Shown here: one piece after another, positions 24,149-31,079 of the stretch | Position numbering within the stretch: position 1 is the first letter of the stretch | Layout: each line of letters starts with the position of its first letter | DNA from: Actinobacteria bacterium UBA3028 | GTDB taxonomy: Bacteria; Actinomycetota; Actinomycetes; Nanopelagicales; Nanopelagicaceae | Assembly: GCA_002367715.1 (NCBI GenBank) | Contig: DFDL01000087.1 | Location: 1-36,205, forward strand | DNA length: 36,205 bases | Direction: 5' to 3' | Translations under genes and position numbers: made by a program | The notes under the pieces: generated by a model | What the model saw: only the letters and a program-made list of their open reading frames with translations | What the model was told of the DNA's origin: nothing | The model's database searches: none

Positions 24149-24177
24149 TTGGCGCAGGCTTTAAAGTCGGGTAGCCT
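24149..24177 (+). promoter_or_regulatory. Probable tRNA-Ile promoter
   Basis: TTGGCG (24149-24154) and TAGCCT (24172-24177) are separated by exactly 17 nt. The -10 end lies 23 nt before the mature tRNA 5' end. TAGCCT-type -10 sequences are common for strong actinobacterial promoters. This is prediction by eye. Confidence 0.6.
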
Positions 24178-24200
24178 TCACCAGTTAAATTCTCGCGTTT

Positions 24201-24278
24201 GGGCCTTTAGCTCAGCTTGGTTAGAGCGCTTCCCTGATAAGGAAGAGGTCAGTGGTTCAAGTCCACTAAGGCCCACCA
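24201..24278 (+). tRNA. tRNA-Ile (GAT anticodon), CCA encoded
   Basis: The acceptor stem pairs GGGCCTT with AAGGCCC, the D arm is AGCTCAGCTTGGTTAGAGC, and the anticodon stem CTTCC/GGAAG holds loop CTGATAA with GAT at 24236-24238. The T arm contains GGTTCAAGTCC. The discriminator A at 24275 is followed by an encoded CCA. It reads AUC/AUU isoleucine codons. It is the usual neighbour of gyrA in Actinobacteria. Confidence 0.97.
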
Positions 24279-24368
24279 ATTGCGATGAAATAACAAGATT
24301 TACCATTTTTACAGATTTAATAAGTGAGCAATCTTTAGATAAGGTTGCGCCACTTACCCGTTAAACAC

Positions 24369-24441
24369 GGGGACCTAGCTCAATTGGTAGAGCACCGCCT
24401 TTGCAAGGCGGGGGTTAGGGGTTCGATTCCCCTGGTCTCCA
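24369..24441 (+). tRNA. tRNA-Ala (TGC anticodon), CCA not encoded
   Basis: GGGGACC pairs with GGTCTCC (one G-T wobble), the D arm is AGCTCAATTGGTAGAGC, and stem CCGCC/GGCGG carries loop TTTGCAA with anticodon TGC at 24402-24404. The T arm contains GGTTCGATTCC. The discriminator A is followed by CAA rather than CCA, so the 3' end must be completed by the CCA enzyme encoded at 1519-2982. The 90-nt gap to tRNA-Ile shows no gene. The convergent SDR gene ends 11 nt downstream. Confidence 0.97.
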
Positions 24442-24452
24442 CAATTTCTTTA

Positions 24453-25187
24453 CTATCCCATTACCAATCCACCATTTACATTAATTGCGGCACCAGTTAC
24501 ATAAGCTGAATCATTTGAAGCAAGAAATTTCACAACACCAGCAACCTCATCAGGTGTCCCAAGTCGACCAAGTGGAGTTTGTGCCATCCACTCATCCATC
24601 CGGCCAACAGATCGGACACTGATCATATCGGTATCAATTCGCCCGGGAAGAACAACATTAGCCGTTATTCCATTACTTCCTAGTTCTTTAGCAGCAGAAT
24701 AAGTGAAGCCCAACAAGGAAGCTTTTGTTGCAGAGTAGTGCGCATGATTAGCAGAGCCCGTCTGTGCGACCTGAGATGAGATAGAAATAATTCTTCCCCA
24801 GTTATTTGCAATCATGCCAGGTATACATGCTCTCGTTAATTTGAAAACAGCAGATAAATTGACAGCAATAGTTTCATCCCACATCTCATCTGACATCTCA
24901 ACTATCGAACTGTCAGTCATTACGGCTGCGTTATTAACTAAAATATCAATCGCACCTAATTCAGTATTAACTCGCCTAACTAAATCAGCAGGCATTTGCG
25001 GCATACCCAAACTCCCCTGAAAAGCTAGAGCCTTGCCACCACCCTTTATAATTTCAGCCACTACTTGATTTGCTGCATCAGCGCTCTTGTCATAGTGCAC
25101 AGCCACAACTACACCACTAGCGGCTAATGAATTGGCTATGGCACGGCCAATCCCACGTGATGCTCCAGTAACTAGTGCAATTTTCAT
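24453..25187 (-). CDS. SDR family NAD(P)-dependent oxidoreductase
   Basis: A 244-residue classical short-chain dehydrogenase/reductase. It has the cofactor motif TGASRGIG (7-14), NNAAV (85-89), the catalytic tetrad Asn110, Ser138, Tyr151 and Lys155 (YSATK), and PGRIDTDM near 181-188. It resembles FabG-type 3-oxoacyl-ACP reductases and sugar or polyol dehydrogenases; sequence alone does not separate these. Being last in an operon with a sugar kinase and a hydroxyacid dehydrogenase argues for a carbohydrate role rather than fatty acid synthesis. Its start overlaps the upstream gene by 4 nt. It ends 11 nt from tRNA-Ala with no visible terminator between them. Confidence 0.9.
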   Translation of the reverse strand: MKIALVTGASRGIGRAIANSLAASGVVVAVHYDKSADAANQVVAEIIKGGGKALAFQGSLGMPQMPADLVRRVNTELGAIDILVNNAAVMTDSSIVEMSDEMWDETIAVNLSAVFKLTRACIPGMIANNWGRIISISSQVAQTGSANHAHYSATKASLLGFTYSAAKELGSNGITANVVLPGRIDTDMISVRSVGRMDEWMAQTPLGRLGTPDEVAGVVKFLASNDSAYVTGAAINVNGGLVMG

Positions 25188-26260
25188 AACAGACCTCCAG
25201 ATTTTAAAAATTGAGCAAGTACAACAGAGTCAGCAATACGACTTACCGAGTTGCCTTTTAGGATCTCTAAGAGGTCATCTACAACCATTTTACTGTGGTG
25301 AATTTTAACTTCAGCAGTCGACCCCGCAAGATGCGGACTTAAAACAACATTAGAGAGAGTTCGAAGTTTTGAACCCGAAACTAACGGCTCTTGCGGGTAA
25401 ACATCTAACGCAGCGCCAGCTATCTTCTTGGCAGCCAGGACCTCATATAGCGCCTCATAATCCACAAGAGCGGCCCGGGCAGTATTTATGAAAAAAGAAG
25501 TTGGTTTCATGAGAGCGAAGATCTCACTTGAAAACATTCCAGTGGTCTCGGGGGTTACCTTTGCCGCCATTGAAATGAAATCCGAACAAGCCGCAACCTC
25601 AGCCAAATCCAATTTCTCAACACCGTGTTTGTTAAAATTTTCAACTGACTGAAAAGGATCAGCCGCTACAACATTTAAACCAAATGCCTTTGCGCGAATT
25701 GCAATCTGTTGGCCGATAGCACCGAAACCGACAATTCCAAGAGTCTTTCCAGAGAGTTCAACACCTTCAAATCTTTGGAAAGGCGCTCCTGGATCCAAAC
25801 TCCATTCCGAAGTTATCTTCGAGCGCTCACCAGATTTATCCAAATAGCTTTGAGCTGTTAGTTCTTCGGTATAGCGAAGAAGGTGATGGGTCGTGGGGAT
25901 ATTTCTTGCTACTGCCAGCATTAGAGCGATTGTGTACTCGGCTACTGCTACAGCATTTCGCCCAGGAGTGAAAAGAACTGGAACCCCGATTTGTGCCGCG
26001 TAAGCCAGATCAATATTGGCCCCCGGCTCATTTCTACAACAAGCTAATAATTTAAGCTTCTTTGCAGAAGCCATTACATTTTCAGTGAGTGGTTCAAATT
26101 CAACTATGGCAATTTCTTTATCAGCTAACTCTTCTACCAACTCAGATTCAGATAGTTTCTGACCAGTCAGACCGTAACCAGAGGTTGTAATTTCAAATCC
26201 AGCGCTAGCCAATCTCTCTAAATCGACCGGATTCATTCGAGCTGTAACAAGAGCTTTCAA
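25184..26260 (-). CDS. D-isomer-specific 2-hydroxyacid dehydrogenase
   Basis: A 358-residue NAD-dependent dehydrogenase of the PGDH/D-lactate dehydrogenase superfamily. The Rossmann motif GFGAIG is at 178-183, and the catalytic triad is Arg262 (NTARAALVD), Glu291 (PQEPL) and His310 (SPHLAGST). The N-terminal catalytic lobe is typical, but there is no C-terminal ACT or ASB domain, so it is not the regulated biosynthetic SerA. Residues about 130-165 form an insertion before the cofactor domain. It overlaps both neighbours by 4 nt. A role in oxidising or reducing a sugar acid in the same pathway as the kinase is inferred. Confidence 0.9.
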   Translation of the reverse strand: MKALVTARMNPVDLERLASAGFEITTSGYGLTGQKLSESELVEELADKEIAIVEFEPLTENVMASAKKLKLLACCRNEPGANIDLAYAAQIGVPVLFTPGRNAVAVAEYTIALMLAVARNIPTTHHLLRYTEELTAQSYLDKSGERSKITSEWSLDPGAPFQRFEGVELSGKTLGIVGFGAIGQQIAIRAKAFGLNVVAADPFQSVENFNKHGVEKLDLAEVAACSDFISMAAKVTPETTGMFSSEIFALMKPTSFFINTARAALVDYEALYEVLAAKKIAGAALDVYPQEPLVSGSKLRTLSNVVLSPHLAGSTAEVKIHHSKMVVDDLLEILKGNSVSRIADSVVLAQFLKSGGLL

Positions 26261-27759
26261 GAGTTACCTCCATATGTTGCTGATTTAGCAGACAGATCAA
26301 ACTCATCTTTTAAACTTTCATATAACCCACGGAACCTCTGATATCTATCTGTGTAATAGATATGATTTTTCGAATTAGGCACATAACGATTGGCGATAAA
26401 AACTGCGTTAGTTACAGCGCTTCGAATGTCAGGGTATAAACCAAGACCTAAACCAGCAATGAAGGCGCTCCCAATTGGTGCTCCAATTGACTCCCTTAAA
26501 ATTGCAACCGGAATACCAAGAACATCTGCCTTAATTTGATTCCAAAGCCCGTTCTTTGTGCCACCGCCAATACTTCGAATTTCATCAACAGGAAGCCCAA
26601 TCGAACGAGCAATTTCAATATTGTGCAACAGGGCGAATGCAGTTCCCTCCAAAACAGCTCTAACCATAGATTCTGGAGTTGTTGTAAGGGAGAGACCGAA
26701 AAATACACCGCGGGCATTTGTATTCCAGATTGGTGATCGCTCACCCATCATGTACGGAAGAAATAGAAGCCCATCGCTTCCAGGATTAACATTTTCTGCG
26801 CCCTTAGTAAGTTGTTCAATAGATATCTTGTTACCCAGAATCTTTTCATGTAACCACTGAACACTTGCTCCCGACGCCACCATTGCTCCAAGTTGAAGTT
26901 CGCGACCAGGTATTGCATGTGACATTGCGATGAAAGCCTCGCTTCTAACTGTTCCATCGGTTGGCATAATCAATACTGTAGAAGTTCCAGTCATCTCTGC
27001 AACTATTCCTGGGTCAATTGCGCCGGCTTCGAGAGCAGCGGATGCCCCGTCGACAGAACCAAAAAAGATTGGTGTTCCAGCCGGAATTCCAGATTCAATA
27101 CTTGCTTTAGTGCCGACCTCACCCAACAGCTGCGAACAATCGCCAATTTCAGGAAAAAGCTCTGGGTTTACTCCAACAGTAGAGAGCAATTCCTTCGACC
27201 ATCCATCTTGATCAGCAGTTCGTAATTGCAAGAGCGAGGCGTGAGGTTTATCTAGTCCAAACTTTCCAGTTAATCGAAAATTCAAATAGCCAGGAATCTG
27301 CAAAAAATATTTAGTCTTGGCATATAGTTCTGGCTCATTTCGAATAAACCAGAGAATTTTTGCTGCAACATAATAAGGATCAGCGCGATTTCCGGTTAGT
27401 TCTGCGATGTTTGGAATTTTATTTGCAATCTCTTGTGCTTCTTTTTCAGCTCGACGATCCATCCAAATAAGCGCTGGTCTAAGTGGATCCCCACTACTAT
27501 CAACAGCTAAAAAAGTAGGAGCCTGTGAACTTATGGCAACACCCAAAATCTTTACACCAGGAACTTTTGCTACCGCTTCAAGTGTTGCAGAGCAAAGTGC
27601 GCGCCACCACTCTTCTGGATTCTGCTCTACCCAATTAACCGCCAAATGTTCAGTCAAATATTGCGCTCTTCCCTCGCTAATAACTTGGCCGCCAGGTGTA
27701 ACAAGCACGGCTTTAGCTGCCGTTGTGCCAATATCTATACCGAGCAACAACGAGGTCAT
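26257..27759 (-). CDS. FGGY-family carbohydrate kinase (xylulokinase-like)
   Basis: Phosphorylates a sugar or polyol with ATP. From ATG 27759 the protein has 500 residues and opens MTSLLLGIDIGTTAAKAVLV, where FGGY kinases normally begin. An in-frame ATG at 27822 would add 21 residues (MKASAIYAG...) unlike the family and leave only 29 nt to ppiA, so I prefer the shorter form. Motifs: WMDRRA near 99-104, IPGYLNFRLTG near 156-166, the catalytic Asp of FGSVDGASAALEAG at about 237, and GERSPIWNTNARG in the second domain. Xylulokinase is the nearest resemblance, but the subfamily is broad. It is first in a three-gene operon; no transporter or regulator is adjacent. Confidence 0.88.
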   Translation of the reverse strand: MTSLLLGIDIGTTAAKAVLVTPGGQVISEGRAQYLTEHLAVNWVEQNPEEWWRALCSATLEAVAKVPGVKILGVAISSQAPTFLAVDSSGDPLRPALIWMDRRAEKEAQEIANKIPNIAELTGNRADPYYVAAKILWFIRNEPELYAKTKYFLQIPGYLNFRLTGKFGLDKPHASLLQLRTADQDGWSKELLSTVGVNPELFPEIGDCSQLLGEVGTKASIESGIPAGTPIFFGSVDGASAALEAGAIDPGIVAEMTGTSTVLIMPTDGTVRSEAFIAMSHAIPGRELQLGAMVASGASVQWLHEKILGNKISIEQLTKGAENVNPGSDGLLFLPYMMGERSPIWNTNARGVFFGLSLTTTPESMVRAVLEGTAFALLHNIEIARSIGLPVDEIRSIGGGTKNGLWNQIKADVLGIPVAILRESIGAPIGSAFIAGLGLGLYPDIRSAVTNAVFIANRYVPNSKNHIYYTDRYQRFRGLYESLKDEFDLSAKSATYGGNS

Positions 27760-27851
27760 CGCACAATTTTCGCATAAATCCACCGGATTACTAGCCCCGG
27801 CATAAATTGCGCTAGCCTTCACCGATTATTGAAACTACCGAAAGGTCTTAA

Positions 27852-28364
27852 ATGTCAACAGCTACTCTGCACACAAGTATGGGCGATGTAATCATAGAAC
27901 TCTTCCCAAATCACGCGCCAAAGACAGTTGCAAACTTTGTCGAGCTAGCAACTGGCAAGCGCGAATGGGCCGATCCAATTACTGGGGAGAAGACAACTAA
28001 AAATTTATATGACGGAACAATCTTCCACCGCGTTATCGCAAATTTCATGATTCAAGGTGGCGATCCACTCGGAAACGGAACTGGCGGACCAGGATATCAA
28101 TTCGCAGATGAATTTCATGGCGAGCTAGCTTTTGATCGCCCTTATATTCTTGCTATGGCAAATTCTGGGCCAGGAACAAATGGTTCACAGTTTTTTATCA
28201 CAGTTGCCGAGACTGCTTGGTTAAATCGCAAACATACTATTTTTGGTGAAGTCAAAGACGAGGCTTCAAAGAAGGTTATAGATGCAATTGGCACAGTTAA
28301 GACCGGTGGACAAGATCGTCCAGTTCAAGCTGTGAAAATCAATTCTGTAACAATCTCAGAGTAA
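27852..28364 (+). CDS. ppiA: Cyclophilin-type peptidyl-prolyl cis-trans isomerase
   Basis: Speeds proline isomerisation during protein folding. The 170 residues include the active-site stretch FHRVIANFMIQGGDP with catalytic Arg60, then GSQFFIT near 111-117, and Trp123 at the position linked to cyclosporin binding in other cyclophilins. There is no signal peptide, so it is cytoplasmic, like Rv0009 next to gyrA in mycobacteria. A GAAAGG ribosome-binding site precedes the ATG. The rhomboid gene follows after 3 nt. Confidence 0.96.
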   Translation: MSTATLHTSMGDVIIELFPNHAPKTVANFVELATGKREWADPITGEKTTKNLYDGTIFHRVIANFMIQGGDPLGNGTGGPGYQFADEFHGELAFDRPYILAMANSGPGTNGSQFFITVAETAWLNRKHTIFGEVKDEASKKVIDAIGTVKTGGQDRPVQAVKINSVTISE

Positions 28365-28367
28365 GTT

Positions 28368-28931
28368 ATGAATGAGAAACAATCACTCACCACGAGTCTG
28401 ATTGTTGTAATTTCAGGGGCATTTGTCCTGACCTATCTCTTTCCGAATTTACAATCAGAGCTAGCGCTTTTTTACGGCGGCGGTTATGCCAACGGATATT
28501 TTCCTGGCGTATCTACCGGCCAGTGGTATCGGATACTTACAGTTGCACTAACCCATGCGGGCTGGCTGCATCTAGCTTTTAACATGTTGGCGCTCTGGAC
28601 AATAGGTACTCCGGTTGAGCAATATCTTGGAAAAGTCCGCTACGCAGTGCTATTTATTAGCTCTCTGATTGGAGCTTCTCTAGCATCGCTTTATTTTGGG
28701 CCACAAAATATTTATGCTGTCGGCGCATCTGGCGCTATTTATGGGTTATTTGGTGCACTCTTTGTTATTGGCAGGAAATCTGGCGCCAATTATCAGAATA
28801 TTTCTGGGATTATTTTAATTAACTTACTTATGACATTCGTAATTCCAGGGATAGATTGGCGCGCACATGTTGGGGGACTAATAACAGGTGCGCTTATTGC
28901 CTACCCTTTAACGCTTCGCAGGAGAACTTGA
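28368..28931 (+). CDS. Rhomboid family intramembrane serine protease
   Basis: A 187-residue protein with six predicted membrane segments. The catalytic dyad is visible: Ser121 in GASGAIYG and His167 in DWRAHVGGLITG. The oxyanion-supporting HLAFNM (His68, Asn72) is also present. The length is that of a minimal six-helix rhomboid with no extra domain. It probably cuts membrane proteins within the bilayer; the substrate is unknown. It is translationally close to ppiA (3-nt gap), and its last 31 nt overlap the convergent Fe-S oxidoreductase gene. Confidence 0.93.
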   Translation: MNEKQSLTTSLIVVISGAFVLTYLFPNLQSELALFYGGGYANGYFPGVSTGQWYRILTVALTHAGWLHLAFNMLALWTIGTPVEQYLGKVRYAVLFISSLIGASLASLYFGPQNIYAVGASGAIYGLFGALFVIGRKSGANYQNISGIILINLLMTFVIPGIDWRAHVGGLITGALIAYPLTLRRRT

Positions 28932-30862
28932 GCAACATCTAGAACTCCGATATCTGAGCCTCTAGCGTCCATCCCATCACTAACCATAATTCGGCAGAAT
29001 GGACAGGCAACAGCGACCTCTTTAACTTCGGTTGCAATAGCCTCATCAACTCGATTTAAATTAATTCGAGTACCAATTGTCTCCTCCATCCACATGCGAG
29101 CTCCACCAGCGCCGCAACAGAAAGAGCGCTCCTTATTTCGTGGCATCTCTGTAATCTCTACACCAGTCGACTCTAAGAGTTCGCGAGGTGGTTGATAAAT
29201 CTCATTATGACGACCTAGATAACAAGGATCGTGATAGGTAAGAGCAGTGCCATTCTTGTGAGGCGAAGTCTTTAGTTTGCCCTCTTTAATTAATTGATTT
29301 AAGAGTTGGGTGTGATGAACCATCTGTAAATCGAAACCTTGCTGCTTGTAATCGCGACCAATAGTTGTGAAGCAATGTGGACAGGTAACAACAACCTTCT
29401 TTACCCCCCTTGAGCCAAATGTTTTCTGCAGAGTTTCAATGTTTTCTCGCGAAAGAATCTGATATAAAAATTCATTTCCAGCACGCCTGGCCGGGTCGCC
29501 ACTGCAAGTCTCGCGTTCTCCCAATACTCCAAAGGTTGTTCCAGACATATAAAGAAGTTCAGCAACCGCTTTGGTGGTCTTCTTTGCTCGCTCTTCATAA
29601 GCACCTGCACATCCGACCCAGAATAAATATTCAATATCCTCTGGAATTTCATTCTCAATTACTGTTACAGGAAAGTCGCATTCAGCAATCCAGGCGTTTC
29701 TATCAGTGCGGTTAGCGCCCCAGGGATTGCCTGCCTTCTCTAGATTTCTAAAGGTCGCACTAAGCTCAGTTGGAAATTCGGATTCAACCAGTACTTGAAA
29801 GCGACGCATATTTACAATGTGATCTACATGCTCAATATCTACTGGGCATTCGTTGACACAAGCGCCACACGTAGTACAGGACCATAAAACTTCAGGTGAA
29901 ATTATCTGTCCAACAATCGGTTCGTCACTATCTACATTACTTAGCGCATGATCTCGCATTGCCATAATTAGCAACTTAGGCGAAAGCGGTTTATCGGTAT
30001 GCCAGGCCGGACATTGTGATTGGCAGCGACCGCACTCTGTACAACTGGCCATATCCAACAGGCCCTTCCAAGAGATGTCAGCGCTCTTTCCGATTCCAAA
30101 GACGTCATCCTCGTTTGGATCTTCAAAGTCAATCGGCTTGCCATGGGAAATCATTTCTGGCAAAGGTCCTAGTGCTGGTTTAGAATCTAGATTGCGTTTA
30201 AAGAAGATATTTATCGGTGCCAAGAAGCGGTGCCATGCAACGCCCATAGTTAAATCACTTGCTACGACAATGAACCACATAACTGATACGAAAATTTTAA
30301 TTGCAGCTAGCGTTTGAATTGCGGTCGTATTTACATAATATTGGTGCTCATAGTAATCCAGGGCAATCACACAAATCACAACAGCAAGAATCGTTGCCTC
30401 AACGTAATATGCTTTTAAAGACCTGGAGCCCAAAAATCTTGATGTTCTACTCTTGTGGAAAAATTTTGTAGCAATCCGTATTGCAAACAAGGCAACAATT
30501 CCAACGCCAGTCGCCCAACCTATTGCGAGAACGAAGTAGCGATATGGCGCCCAACCTCCGATTACTGGAAGTAGAAAACCCGGATTAATTATCTGTCCAT
30601 AAGCAGTAATTAAAGTTCCAAAAAGTGAAACAAATCCGATCATGACAAACCAATGAGCAATTGCCGAGCCAGTGAACTTAAGCATCTTGGTGTGGAGCAA
30701 GACTTCGCGAGCCATAGCTCTGGCCCTTGCGCTCTTATTTAGAAAACGAGCAGGATCGGCTTGGCCGGCTGAGATTCGGCGAAACATTTCTCGACCCCGC
30801 CAAGCAAAGGCGCCAACCGCGAAAAGGGTCAAGGTGTATAAAAATATGGCCAAAATACTCAT
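28901..30862 (-). CDS. Membrane-anchored (Fe-S) heterodisulfide reductase-like oxidoreductase
   Basis: A 653-residue fusion. The first 215 residues form about five membrane helices of NarI/HdrE type. Two 4Fe-4S sites follow, Cys274-277-280-284 (CTECGRCQSQCP) and Cys329-332-335-339 (CTTCGACVNECP). Two HdrD-type cysteine-rich modules come next: Cys418, Cys453, CPHC (494-497), and Cys547, CCG (582-584), CPFC (620-623). The first module has TCSG in place of the double-cysteine CCG. The layout matches actinobacterial proteins such as Rv0338c. It probably passes electrons between a cytoplasmic donor and the quinone pool; partners are unknown. A TAGCCT -10 ends 6 nt before the ATG, suggesting a leaderless mRNA. 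Confidence 0.9.
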   Translation of the reverse strand: MSILAIFLYTLTLFAVGAFAWRGREMFRRISAGQADPARFLNKSARARAMAREVLLHTKMLKFTGSAIAHWFVMIGFVSLFGTLITAYGQIINPGFLLPVIGGWAPYRYFVLAIGWATGVGIVALFAIRIATKFFHKSRTSRFLGSRSLKAYYVEATILAVVICVIALDYYEHQYYVNTTAIQTLAAIKIFVSVMWFIVVASDLTMGVAWHRFLAPINIFFKRNLDSKPALGPLPEMISHGKPIDFEDPNEDDVFGIGKSADISWKGLLDMASCTECGRCQSQCPAWHTDKPLSPKLLIMAMRDHALSNVDSDEPIVGQIISPEVLWSCTTCGACVNECPVDIEHVDHIVNMRRFQVLVESEFPTELSATFRNLEKAGNPWGANRTDRNAWIAECDFPVTVIENEIPEDIEYLFWVGCAGAYEERAKKTTKAVAELLYMSGTTFGVLGERETCSGDPARRAGNEFLYQILSRENIETLQKTFGSRGVKKVVVTCPHCFTTIGRDYKQQGFDLQMVHHTQLLNQLIKEGKLKTSPHKNGTALTYHDPCYLGRHNEIYQPPRELLESTGVEITEMPRNKERSFCCGAGGARMWMEETIGTRINLNRVDEAIATEVKEVAVACPFCRIMVSDGMDARGSDIGVLDVAQVLLRSVKG

Positions 30863-30868
30863 GCGAGA

Positions 30869-30874
30869 AGGCTA
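30869..30874 (-). promoter_or_regulatory. -10 element for leaderless Fe-S oxidoreductase transcript
   Basis: TAGCCT on the minus strand is followed by 6 nt and then the ATG at 30862. This spacing places transcription start at or next to the start codon. There is no Shine-Dalgarno and no convincing -35. Confidence 0.55.
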
Positions 30875-30906
30875 GGGCTCAGAGGCAAGGCAGGCGGGAT
30901 TTCGAG

Positions 30907-30924
30907 GATATTTCCGGGAATATC
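30907..30924. promoter_or_regulatory. Near-perfect 18-nt palindrome between the Fe-S gene and dnaK
   Basis: Half-sites GATATTTCC and GGGAATATC pair over nine positions with one T/G mismatch. The centre lies about 53 bp upstream of the Fe-S gene start and about 75 bp from the dnaK -10. It is unlike the HAIR consensus, so it is probably a site for a different dimeric regulator, perhaps activating the Fe-S gene. Confidence 0.5.
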
Positions 30925-30957
30925 TCCCCTGGTGGCTGCGTTACCAAGAGAAGACAA

Positions 30958-30978
30958 CTTGAGTCTGTTCGGCTCAAT
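30958..30978. promoter_or_regulatory. HAIR-like element 1 (HspR site)
   Basis: CTTGAGT, 7 nt, GCTCAAT: the left half is perfect and the right half matches 5 of 7 against the HspR-binding consensus CTTGAGT-N7-ACTCAAG. It lies just upstream of the dnaK -35, and HspR is encoded at the end of the same operon. Confidence 0.75.
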
Positions 30979-30980
30979 CT

Positions 30981-31001
30981 TTTGACATCGAGCGACTCAA
31001 G
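30981..31001. promoter_or_regulatory. HAIR-like element 2 (HspR site)
   Basis: TTTGACA, 7 nt, ACTCAAG: the right half is perfect; the left half matches 4 of 7, being constrained by the -35 TTGACA it overlaps. It starts 23 nt after element 1. HspR bound here would block RNA polymerase directly. Confidence 0.72.
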
Positions 31002-31010
31002 AGCAAGAAT
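30982..31010 (+). promoter_or_regulatory. dnaK operon promoter
   Basis: A perfect -35 TTGACA (30982-30987), a 17-nt spacer and -10 AAGAAT (31005-31010, 4 of 6). The predicted start near 31017 gives a leader of about 64 nt. An AGGGAG ribosome-binding site lies just before the dnaK ATG. Confidence 0.75.
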
Positions 31011-31079
31011 TCGGCAATAGCCGGCGAAGCGCCAGGCGATTTGAGCAAATTAAGGCAATAGGGATAAAGGGAGCAATAA

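Noticed and set aside
24149..24364. Plus-strand open frame of 71 codons spanning tRNA-Ile
   Set aside because: It includes the whole tRNA-Ile gene and its promoter; not a protein gene.
24453..25187. SDR gene as fabG of fatty acid synthesis
   Set aside because: Motifs are shared by the whole SDR family, and the neighbours are a sugar kinase and a hydroxyacid dehydrogenase, not fatty acid genes.
24420..27830. Integrative element using tRNA-Ala as attachment site
   Set aside because: There is no integrase, no second copy of the tRNA 3' end that I can find near 27.8 kb, and the cassette genes look like ordinary metabolism. Acquisition by other means remains possible.
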